The position numbers and the translations under genes were made by a program. Below, piece after piece: positions 33,821 to 43,649 of a DNA stretch of 64,000 nucleotides (the first letter of the stretch is position 1; every line of letters begins with the position of its first letter). The notes below the pieces were generated by a model, which saw nothing but the letters and a program-made list of their open reading frames with translations, was not told the DNA's origin and did no database searches. Origin of the DNA: Adiantum capillus-veneris. Taxonomy: Eukaryota; Streptophyta; Polypodiopsida; Polypodiales; Pteridaceae. The DNA lies in NCBI GenBank assembly GCA_014529385.2, contig CM043959.1, positions 60,898,253 to 60,962,252 of the forward strand. The letters are read 5' to 3'.

Positions 33821-34330
33821 ATGGCGGACACCAAGATGGCGAAGCATCAATAAAAGTTTGCCTACAAAGTTATAATACGTCACTTTCATCACATGTCAGA
33901 GCCTGAGATTCATCGTTGCCTAAACCCCTTTGCTCTAGAGCATTATTTCCAGTTCATAGAGGCCTTAGCAAAGTCTGTATTTGAGAAGATCAAGCTTGTA
34001 TTTACGCCCGTTGCTTTTGACATATCTCTAATGACATCAGGTTTATTATTAAACATGGTCAAGTAGTCTATTGGATAGATCAAAAAGATTTTTTTGGATA
34101 TAGAAAATCTTGAAATTGTTACTTTGCCAAGCGTAGCTACTCGCATACAACTTGTGCAACAATTGTATACTAAGTTCAAGAGCAAGGAGAAGGTAGAAAG
34201 AGCAGCAAAGCAAATGAGAGTGGAAGCCATCTCTTCTAATGCTTCCAAAGAGACATGAGCTACCATTAGAATAGAATCTATTGCTAATGCCATTCTTGCT
34301 CTACATCAGTCTCAACTCCCCCTGTATTAC
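33821..34330 (+). pseudogene. Decayed ORF of unknown origin
   Basis: From ATG 33821 one frame stays coherent for about 165 codons with only four stops (33857, 34060, 34075, 34255). It contains the segment CLNPFALEHYFQFIEALAKSV and an amphipathic, Lys/Glu-rich coiled-coil-like stretch (YTKFKSKEKVERAAKQMRVEA). I do not recognise the family. A coherent frame with few stops suggests a relatively recent pseudogene, probably of a mobile element. Confidence 0.35.
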
Positions 34331-35343
34331 ATCTTTTACCAGAAATTGCAATCTTCAACATACAGGCTCCATACCTGGGATAAGGGATATGGGCACACAT
34401 GAAGCGTGTAGGTGTCACACATCCTGCATTTAAAGATCCATTGTATGTGGTGAAGATCTTAAAAGTCCACTTTCATGGACCCACAATGGATCAATAGGCT
34501 AAAGACAAAGACACAATTTTGGACATCGCTCATCACAAAATTATTTATCCACTTGCCACGGTCCGCCACATAGAGCGTCCAATGCTCATTTCACGTTTTT
34601 GGAATGGCAGCCATGTAGAGCTGTGGATAAAAGAGTGCAATGCAGATGGAAATCAATCTTCCATTTGCAATTATGTGACCACTGAAGGAAAAAAGGATCT
34701 ATTTCAAAATAACATTTTGTAGATAATTGTAAGGTCTCTTCTTTCAAATTGCACACAAGTTCTATTACGCATTTGTATTTTTTTGAACCATCACTCCTTA
34801 ATTAAGATATTCGAGTACAAATTATGAATCGTAGGTTGAGAAAACCTAGAAATTAAAATTTACGCTACAAAATTCTGACATGTTTAGCTATATGAATCAC
34901 TAACTAACTTATTGCAAGACTTATTTACTGATTGTAGAATTTTCTTTTACTACTGTAAAGTTAATATAAGACTGTAAAGTTTAACTTAAAAATGTAAAGT
35001 AAATTATCATTAAGGAAATAAATAAAATAATTATAAAGACAAAAGAATACACAGGGATGACAAATGAAGACACATGGATCACATAGGAGGGGACAAAGTG
35101 GGACACACTGTCACATGAAAAAGGACAGGCTACTCTTGACTTATCTTAATGAGGGGGGGCTTGTGTGGCCTTATCTTTTGATGATAATGACAAAGTGGTC
35201 AAGCTCATGGGTACCACAAGGGTACCAAAAACACGGGTATGATTTTTGGAAAAAACTAAAAAAATAAAAAAATATTTTTTTAATAAAAATATTTTTTAAA
35301 AAATATTTTTTTTTGAAAAAAAGTTGGACGTTTTTCTTTATAC

Positions 35344-35352
35344 TATAAATAG
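35344..35352 (+). promoter_or_regulatory. TATA box (TATAAATAG)
   Basis: TATAAATAG followed about 30 bp later by CTCACACTTTAGACA, a plausible start region. Stands out against neighbouring A/T runs because of the GC-containing downstream leader. Confidence 0.4.
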
Positions 35353-35514
35353 AGCATCCATGCTCACACTTTAGACATAGAGATTGCCTCTATAGCGCTC
35401 ACGAAGTGCTGCCACTTCTCTTAGAGAGAAGGCGTCCACAAACCACTAAGAGAGCAAAAACTCTAGTGGACTAATAAGGTGCGTATTAATCAAGCATTCA
35501 ATTAACTTTAGGAA

Positions 35515-36005
35515 TGACGTATGTGTGCTATCTATTACTCTAATCTGTCTAATAGATTAGTAATATTCAATTAGCTATGTGTGTGTGTGTGCTATCTCTT
35601 ACTCTAATCTCTCTAATAGATTAGTAAGATTCAATTAGATATGTGTGTGTGTGTGCTATCTATTACTCTAATCTTCTAATAGATTAGTAAGATTCAATTA
35701 GATTTAAGAAGGATATGTATGTGTGTGTGTGCTATCTTTTACTCTAATCTTCTAATAGATTAGTAAGATTCAATTAGCTTTAAGAAAGATATGTGTGTGT
35801 GTGTGTGCTATCTTTTAAGAAGGATATGTGTGTATGTGTGCTATCTTTTACTCTAATTTTCTAATAGATTAGTAAGATTCAATTAGCTTTAAGAAGGATA
35901 TATGTGTGTGTGTGTGCTATCTTTTACTCTAATCTTTGTAATGGATAGTAAGATTCAATTCACTTTAGAAAAGATGTGTGTGTATGTTTTCTCTTACTCT
36001 AATCT
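35515..36005 (+). repeat. Minisatellite of about 65-75 bp, seven to eight copies
   Basis: The unit reads GTGTGTGTGTGCTATCTNTTACTCTAATCTTCTAATAGATTAGTAAGATTCAATTAG, with or without TTTAAGAAGGATAT. GCTATCT recurs near 35528, 35590, 35655, 35729, 35807, 35841 and 35917. Each unit contains CTAATCTTCTAATAGATTAG, an inverted repeat able to form a hairpin. Confidence 0.85.
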
Positions 36006-36467
36006 CTCTAAGTATACCTACTCTCTCTAGTTAGTACATCTTCACTATTAACTTATATATTGTTAATTGAAAGTTAATACATAAGAGAAATCATCATACT
36101 CTTATTATACATGATAAAATTCTCATTCACCAATGTTATTGTCAATTAGGTTAAATAGAATTTTGAATAATACTAAAAATTGATTTAGTTGAAGTATAGA
36201 ATTGAAGTTAGAATTGGATTAGAAATGTCATGCATAAAAGTAATGCATTCCTAAACTTTCACTCGTAATTTACACACTTAATTTTTTATTAATTAAGATT
36301 AGTAAATATTTGATGTATAGAAATTAGATGTAGAACAACAACACTAAGGGTGAATCCGAGTTGGCGAGGGTTCAAATTACAGACTCTCTTTGAAAACAAA
36401 GAGATTACTAGGGAAATTGACCAATTTAAAGTTCTAAGTGTATAACATAAGTGTAGTACAAAAAATG

Positions 36468-36590
36468 ACTCCAAAGCGTGCTCGAACCCAAGGCGCTAAT
36501 GATCATAAAGCTGGTACAAGTAACGGTGGAATCCCTGTGGAAAATGCTATGTCTCCACCAATCGGACCAATCGGAGCTATGGTACAGGTT
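36468..36590 (+). pseudogene. Possible gag N-terminus (MTPKRARTQ...)
   Basis: A short open frame from ATG 36468 with a basic, low-complexity start (MTPKRARTQGAN) and a Pro/Gly-rich run, ending near a GTTAGTA donor-like sequence. Basic N-termini of this type are common in plant retroelement gag proteins, and it follows a TATA-bearing repeat region. No downstream protease, RT or integrase is present, so the element would be truncated. Weak call. Confidence 0.25.
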
Positions 36591-38444
36591 AGTATTGTAG
36601 TTTCAAGTTATGCATCATTGCATATGCGAGACCATAGGAATATATTATTTACCTTATGAAAAGAAAACACGGACCGAAACCACGGGGCTTAACCCCAAGA
36701 AAATCATCATATGTTTGACAAGTAGGAAAGATTGTCTGGTTAAACTGGTTGCTATAGGAAAGAATGTTTGTCCAAAACCTTCGGTATGGTTTGTCTCAAG
36801 TCTCTCTACTTATTAGCGTTGGTATTATGTGGCAGTTGCCGAGGCGTGAGATGACGCTCAAGATGGCACCGCTGATACTGTAGTGGGAGTACACCCAGAT
36901 TAGCTCAGCTGGATACTGCGGTTTTGTTTTGCCGTGGCGTGAGGATGACGCCTAGATTGACACCGTTGTTGCTGTGACAGGAGTACGTCCAAATTAGAAC
37001 AACGAGTACTTGTCGAGCGGTATGGGACGCTCATGAGGACAAGGGTTTTTATAAATAATGTATATACCGATCGAACATAATAGCGCCAGTAGAGATTCTC
37101 GAGTGAACCTAATCCAAGGGTTGTTGGTTTAAAATTGGACGACTTCTTGTTTGACTATTGTTTGTAATACTGTTTGAAGGGCTTTTTTAACGAACCAGTA
37201 TCATAAATAAAGTAAAGGAACATGTATGTTTAAACAGTGTGGTAGTAATTAGATAACAAAAGAAGAGTGAGTGCGGGGTGAAAAGTGGGAGAATGATACC
37301 CGACGGTATCATTCTATGGACGGGTGGACCCGATGAGTCGGGTAACTTTCCAACGCTAGATTTTTTTTTTGTCATAAATCTTAAAAGCGACTGTGGTTCT
37401 GAAACATGAGAAAAAAAGCGCACAGGTTGGTCACTCTAATATTTATACTTTTAGGTATAATTGATTATAGATAGTTTTTAGATAGGGTTATGGTGGTCAT
37501 GCTCCACCATAGCGAGATAGGACCAATCCTTCACTAACGGTTTATGCCCGTGGCTACGTAGTAGCTAAGGTAATGTCCGTTGGTTTTTCCTTATCAAGAT
37601 TGGAGACCTATCAAAGGTACTCCGCTCCTCTCGACAAGGGGCAGGGACCTCACAATAATAAACACTCTTCTTCAGACCTTGAAGTATCTACAATGTACAT
37701 GCGCACAACTATCTTCACAATCACCTGCACTCTCGCAACATGATGCTTCATTTTGGATAGAAGGCGATCTATGCAGGCATTGTGGATTTGGGGTCATGTA
37801 AAAAGACCAAAACAATGGCATGCTTTCCTCCTCTCCACGACTTGCAAGTAGAAACTAGAAAGCAGACCGGGAGAAATTTTCCATGGGCCATCCCAAAATG
37901 CATATCTACTAATCCACCTCCCTAGAATAAATCCATGGACATCTTCTCCATGTGTCATACTTGTAAACAACTCTTGAAGTGCATGTCAATGCCACAAGAG
38001 CAAAACAAAAGAAATTTGTTAAGAAATGTACTTACCCACCTTGAGAGTGGTAAGCAAAGAGTCCCTCAACCCGATCTAATGCTTTTGATCTTTCTCTCTG
38101 TCTAAACGGTGCCCATAGAGTGGGCTATGAAATTAAAATGATTTTTGGTCTACGACAAGCTGATGATTAAAGTGATGATTTGATTATTGTCCTCTCTAGT
38201 TGACCCATCTCCCATTCCTGAAAGTACTGAGTTCAACATAGATGAACTACTTAATGAGCTGATTCAATCTTTGGCTTGAGAACTTCACTCACTTTATCCC
38301 TATCTATTTTTATTTGAAGAGAATGCAAAGTGCTATAGTTTTTGTAATCACAGCTCGTCATTTATCCCCTCAATTGTCAATTTTTGTATTGTCGATTAGA
38401 AATCATATTGTATCTAACTGTAATATGAACTTTATTGCAAAAGT

Positions 38445-38449
<5 letters not shown>
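36591..38449. other. Spacer with a two-copy repeat and hairpins
   Basis: A roughly 100-bp word (GAGGCGTGAGATGACGC...GGGAGTACACCCA) occurs twice, at about 36836-36902 and 36930-36998. At 37291-37314 is a perfect 10-bp stem GAATGATACC/GGTATCATTC with loop CGAC, followed at 37329-37344 by ACCCGA-TGAG-TCGGGT. No gene is supported; the ORF at 37580-37801 has no motif. Confidence 0.45.

Positions 38450-38501
<52 letters not shown>
38450..38501 (+). repeat. (GA)n microsatellite
   Basis: About 26 uninterrupted GA dinucleotides. Confidence 0.95.
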
Positions 38502-38502
<1 letters not shown>

Positions 38503-38689
38503 GAACGTCAAGTAGTGTAGCATAGCGATCTTTTATAATTTTCACTTATAGACCTTTAGTCATACATATTTGTCTCCATAAAACACACCAATTATATCAT
38601 CTTCTCATCCACATTAGAGCATTTTGAAGTTATCTCCCATTCCATATCATCGTCATCGTCAACTTTCATAGCTATAGCTTCATGGGTTT

Positions 38690-38917
38690 GAAAGACACCA
38701 TAGTACTTTTATGCTGCTCTTGTTGCAATGTTCACTGGCTTATGGATAAGTCTCATGTTGCAAAAAACATAGACCAAATCAGAAGGTTTTGTTTCTTGGT
38801 ATGCATAAAGTCATCAAATGCCGACCAATTTCTCTCACAACTTCCACTTGATGCCGCAATAGATAGAACCCTAACTGCAATGTGTTGCAACTCCACTTTA
38901 TGCCCACCATACTCCTT
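38690..38917 (-). pseudogene. hATC dimerisation domain of hAT-A
   Basis: Downstream of a TAG, the minus strand reads LSIAASSGSCERNWSAFDDFMHTKK, the signature (CERNWS, then xHTKK) of the hAT C-terminal dimerisation domain. One base change of frame then gives DLVYVFCNMRLIHKP, the next conserved segment. The domain lets hAT transposases multimerise and is needed for transposition. Confidence 0.85.
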
Positions 38918-40018
38918 CTACCATAAAGGTGCACTTGTGTGTGTAATCTCATCTATATGCCATGGATCCTGGAACATGATAGTTCTATTAGCATAATCAA
39001 CTCGCTGATGAAAATCAGCTTTCCCATCCTCTTGTCCCAATAGTTGAGAGCACACTGTTTTGAAGTCGTTCATGACTTCTTTACTGGTGATTATTGGTGC
39101 ATTTGAAATTTGGGATCTGACACAAATGCGGCACCGTGCAACGGCGTATGCAAATGCACCCATCGCTTGTTGGTGGCAGATGTGATTATGGAAGCTTTTT
39201 CCTTTGCACCAAAGCCAAAATGCTCTCTTACTTTGCGTAATGCCTCTAACGTATACCAATAACCTCGACCAAAGACGAAAAAGTCTTTGTCGACTATTCG
39301 CAAAAGCTCTACAAATGGTTTGGCCAGGGTGAAAATTCTCTCTACCTTGCCAAAAAATTGGCGAGTTCACAAGCTGTGCACGTCTTGTAGTTGTCTCTTG
39401 GTATCTAGGATACTTGCTGAGCCAAGAATCCCATCGTCTATCGGCTACCATTTCAATCAAAGTAGGCTTCACTTCTTGCAAGGTGGCAAGAGCATAGTAT
39501 GCAGTTGCAAACCTTGTCACACACAATATCTGTAAAATTCTATTGGGTGATTTTATCTGAAAAATAGCATATGGACATTGATACTCTGTAAAAAATTTCA
39601 CCACATGATTTGCATCGAGTATCGTTTCTTTTATGATGGACATTTTACCAATGTCTTTTAACAGCAAATTAAGAGTATGCACAACACATGGCACTGAAGT
39701 AATCTTTGGGTACTTAACTTGAATAGCCCTCCTTGCAGTCTTGTAATTGGATGAATTGTCTATGACAATTGCAGTCATATTCTTTGGTCCAACTACCTTT
39801 GCAATGGTGCGCTCATATATCCTTGCTAGATAATTACTGGTATTCTCTTTTAAATAGGTGCTTCTACAAAAAATGGACCCTCTAGGGTTGATAAGCATCA
39901 CATTGATGAGCGACTTCTTTTGACAACTGGTCCATCCATCTAACGCTATGGTGTAACCATATGTAGGAACAAAGTCTACCATTGTGCACTTGAGGATAAA
40001 TTCAGTACTGTCTTTCAC
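38918..40018 (-). CDS. hAT-A transposase core (DUF659 and RNase H-like region)
   Basis: A 366-codon open frame. Codons 1-130 are a clear DUF659: DGWTSCQKKSLINVML, FCRSTYLKE, a conserved VIDNSSNYKTA and PCVVHTLNLLLKDIGKM. CVTRFATAYYAL follows. Near 39350 the frame is displaced: the conserved TLAKPFVELLRIVDKD and LHTPLHGAAFVSDPKF segments sit in another minus frame (39303-39091). The first frame is correct again near 39090 (DFKTVCSQLLGQEDGKA). Two compensating indels therefore bracket about 250 bp that is mistranslated in the long ORF, and the intact-looking ORF is not a functional transposase. Confidence 0.85.
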   Translation of the reverse strand: MKDSTEFILKCTMVDFVPTYGYTIALDGWTSCQKKSLINVMLINPRGSIFCRSTYLKENTSNYLARIYERTIAKVVGPKNMTAIVIDNSSNYKTARRAIQVKYPKITSVPCVVHTLNLLLKDIGKMSIIKETILDANHVVKFFTEYQCPYAIFQIKSPNRILQILCVTRFATAYYALATLQEVKPTLIEMVADRRWDSWLSKYPRYQETTTRRAQLVNSPIFWQGRENFHPGQTICRAFANSRQRLFRLWSRLLVYVRGITQSKRAFWLWCKGKSFHNHICHQQAMGAFAYAVARCRICVRSQISNAPIITSKEVMNDFKTVCSQLLGQEDGKADFHQRVDYANRTIMFQDPWHIDEITHTSAPLW

Positions 40019-40557
40019 TTTATCTAGATACCTTTTAAAATTTAAAAGGTATACCTAATGGCTTCAAAAGAAATAAATTCACTACCTACCGTATAGTGAA
40101 TAGTGAATAGTGCAAGGAATTTCTAAAGGAGAGAAAATGCTAGAGGCAAGGAAAACAAGAAGAAAAAAATAAATGAATCAATTCACATTTTAAGGTCAAA
40201 CACTTCTTTATATAGAGATGAAAAGTCCTTTGACTTTCCTATTCCATGAGGCTTTTCATTTCCAGACTCACTTATGCATTTTCATTTCACTTATGCATTT
40301 GAGATGTTTTGATTTTTTTTTTCCCGAGATTGGGGAGCCCTACTCTGTGTGCATCTTATTATAACCGGGAAGCACAAACCCTTTTCTGGTTGTGCTCATT
40401 AAAACACTTTGAACCAAGGGTTGCGCATAGCATTGAATTGTATACTGCACGCAACAAAAGCTTGCGTCTATTTCAAGTGAAACTCAAGCAACCATTGCTT
40501 ATCTAACACTTCAACATTATTTGTCCATTAGATGATGTTGTACTAACCTTAGCTGAG

Positions 40558-41054
40558 CTAGGATTTGTTGCTGTTGATGTTGAAGCATGCCCATGAAGAG
40601 GAGTTGTGATCATTTGCTTCCGTAGGTGCATGCTTTGTCCTCTCTTTGAAAACAGACATTTCAACATCCGTTGCAACTTGTTTGGCAATAGAACTTTTCT
40701 TTTTAGCTGCAAGACTTTGCTCTACTATGCCAGCGTACTTTGGCAATCTAGCATGAATATCTCTTGGTGGAGCCGTAAACTCAGGCACATTACCAGGGAC
40801 ATTAAACACATGCTCTATGATTCTGGTTTCATTACCCCAGTGAACTCGTGATCGCAGGTCTTGCATTTCAATCGAGATGTATTCTTTCCAACACGCATCT
40901 TGTGGACGTAACTCCACTCATGTCCTTTCACCATGACGACAGATAAATATAATATGCTAGAATCAACAAATCCAACTATCAATTTTGAGGTAAAAAAAAG
41001 TTTCAAAGTAACAAACGACATAAAAATTGCTCTATTGATCAATATAGTGATCAA
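40558..41054 (-). pseudogene. BED zinc-finger N-terminus of hAT-A
   Basis: Two overlapping minus frames: 41054-40815 has VKGHEWSYVHKMRVGKNTSRLKCKTCDHEFTG (the tryptophan and CxxC of a BED finger), and 40917-40558 continues with TRIIEHVFNVPGNV and a Lys/Ala-rich linker. The finger's Cys pair and the following His are in different frames, so a frameshift lies between them. The BED finger is the DNA-binding part of hAT transposases. Confidence 0.65.
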
Positions 41055-43649
41055 AATCTGTCTACATTATCAATTATACTCATGCTACATTATCAATTAA
41101 GAATAAGCAATGATAGTCTTATCGTTCTTCATGTAATAACTCATGTGAATCAAATTATCTTTTCAAGCACAAAATAACTTCATCACTTCAAACAAAACAT
41201 TTCAATCACAATGCTCACATTGCACAGACATCGATTCATCTAAAGTGCAAGCTTTTGGCTTTCACACATCATGATAATCAATAATCTTAATCACGTATTT
41301 AAGACAATACAAATCATCACATTGCACTATATCAATTTATCTAAAGTGCAAGCTTACGACTTTCACACATTACGATGATCGATAATATTAATGAAATCTT
41401 GCAATTGATTCTCATTGTAACATGAGGATTAATTGCAAACCTTGACAATTGTCATATCTATCAGAAGTGCAAACATGAAGTTCTCACACTCCACAGTAGA
41501 TCTTTGAGAGCTTATCTATGTGCAGTTGCTGCACGTGTACAATCACACAGTATGATAGACGTAGCAATCCAAATAAATATAATTTAACATCAATGTATTT
41601 GGACATGAGATTCCTAAATTTTAATTCCAATGAGAGCATAGTGTGATGGATCCACATAGGACAAAAAAATTCTACCTATGTTCACTTTGAGTGAGAAAAT
41701 ATATGCACGTAAAAATCAAACCTACCTAAATAAATTTGACCTCTATTCTATTATATTTTGCAGACTGATTACCTCATGTGAGAGTACGCTTTTCACACAA
41801 TGGCAAACTCTAAATTATATCAGTTATTCACTTCCACATGTTAGTAAACTGAGCATGTAGCAAGTGACTCCTAAAAAATAAACACCTTGTATGAGTGAGA
41901 GTTTGAGCTCTATACAACATAAAAAGCTTACACAATTTGAACCTAAAAAAAAGAATCAATCAGTTTTTGTTAAATTAAATTGATTTTTAACAAAATAGTT
42001 TTAATTTTAAAACTATTTTAAATTTCAATGATCTTTTAATTATAAATTCTTTTAATTTTTTTTTCTCTGATAATGACATGGAATACCTTTTGTGATGAAT
42101 ACTAGTCTGAACAAGGCGCATTGCCGTTATATATACTTTGTTTTTAATCAGTGTATTCTATGATCGAAAAAAACCTTATGCAAATTTTTTTTCGATTGAA
42201 GTTTCTTTCGATCGAAAAATCAAGAAAAAAACGATTGTTTATTTCTGTTGATGTGGCACCGTATAATACGCTTGTATAATATGAGGTCATGTAAAATATG
42301 CCCGTATATGATGTATTATACGTATCCTGTATAATGTATAATGCAACTTAGACCACTTCACGCCAACTGAGGATCTGACAAGGGAAGAAGTGGATTCAAT
42401 ACTAATAACTACTCTTCTTTACACTTACTATTAAAGTTTGGGGACACCCTTTAAAAAATATACATATCTTTTTGAAAAAAATTATAGTGTGAATGTGACC
42501 TTCTAAAATCGACCCTTATAAAATGAGCCCTTATAAATATAAGATCCACTCACTTGTCACTTATCACTTGGTTTTGGTCCAGAGGTGAGCACCCACCATA
42601 TCCCATGACATGCACTAAACAAATTGCTAAAGAGCACCTGCAGGCTAGTGAAAACACTCTCTAAGGTTGCAAGAAGGTGGCATAGCTTAAAACACAAGAA
42701 ATTTCCCACAAACACCTGGACATTCTTGGCGCTCCTCAAGCTCTAGGTAAGGTAGTCAGGGGGAAGGCTCATGGCGGGCTCATGCGTGGCAAGCACATGA
42801 GCAGCAATCGCAACATTTTCAAGCATAGTAGACATCATGACAAAGATTCAATCAACATGCTATGAATGATGGCGAGACAAAGAAGAGGAATCATCATCCT
42901 CAAGTGATACGGAACAATCACCATGCCATTAAGTGTAAGCAGGATGGTCTCGAGCTCGAGTGGTGCATACAGGTCGTAAGTGAGAGATAGAGCCACCATG
43001 ACAACATGCTTAAGATACCACACACACATTGCGCTTTAGTGGCTCAGAAGAAACTACCTTGTGGGCAAGAATATCTCCATATAACATTAGAATGGGAGGC
43101 AACGAGAGAGGAGGATGATGAGGAACAGGAGGAGGCGGTACCACCAACGGGGCAAAGCATGTAAATCACCCGTAAATCTAAGTTTTATAAGAAGCCCAAG
43201 TGTCACCCACCAACAAACGTGTAAGTGCCCCTAGACAACCCCAACATTATCGCAAAATTGCAAGGGCATTTGTGTAAATATGCTACCAGAAGACAATTGG
43301 ACTACTCATTTGACGAGCCCCTTCTGCTGGCATGGTGGAGAAGTTTCTCCAAAGCTATGGAAATCAATATATAATGCAATCAGTGGTGGTGAAGGTGATT
43401 TGAGAAGCTACAAAGACCCACATTATTTTTGTTCTAGAGGATACCAACCTGTATGCCATACATGCAAAGAGAGTGACTACACAACCAAAGGACATGTAAC
43501 TTAATTATGTGCCGATTGAGGCAAGACTTTGAGCATTAGCCTAAGTGAAACTTATCTTTTTTGTATAATCCACCCTTCTTTTGTATCCAAACATTTTTTT
43601 ATGATTAAAGGATCCACAGTTTTGTATCTTATATGTCAAAAATCACATT
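41055..43649. other. AT-rich spacer, no supportable gene
   Basis: Contains direct repeats of GTGCAAGCTTNNGNCTTTCACACATNA (near 41245 and 41350) and an A/T-rich run at 41940-42250. An open frame at 43280-43504 (74 codons) has a CxxC pair (PVCHTCKESDY) but no family match. The palindrome-rich words TATAATACG and TATTATACG near 42260-42330 recall the ends of other repeats but make no element I can bound. Confidence 0.4.

Larger units (their letters stand above)
34331..36467 (+). other. LTR-like region with TATA box and minisatellite
   Basis: AT-rich DNA with a convincing TATA box (TATAAATAG, 35344-35352), then a 470-bp minisatellite (separate entry), then a short basic ORF start at 36468. The order TATA, repeat-rich leader, gag-like ATG suggests the right part of an LTR and leader. 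No PBS, second LTR or target duplication was found, so this is an inference from layout only. Confidence 0.3.
38690..41054 (-). mobile_element. Decayed hAT transposon coding region (hAT-A)
   Basis: On the minus strand, in order: a BED-type zinc-finger region (41054-40558), a gap with AT-rich sequence that may be intron or deletion (40557-40019), a DUF659 core (40018 to about 39350), the RNase H-like middle, and the hATC dimerisation domain ending near 38700. This is the full hAT transposase order, in several frames. No terminal inverted repeats or 8-bp duplication were recognised, so the outer ends are the coding limits only. Confidence 0.75.

Noticed and set aside
37329-37344. Hammerhead-ribozyme-like CCGATGAG
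   Set aside because: The CUGANGA box and the GAAA box are both missing; the segment is a simple stem with a 4-base loop.
39287-39535. + strand ORF over hAT-A
   Set aside because: Antisense to the DUF659/RNase H-like coding and without motif.
43280-43504. 74-codon ORF with a CxxC pair
   Set aside because: A single Cys pair, no family, no promoter or homologue context.
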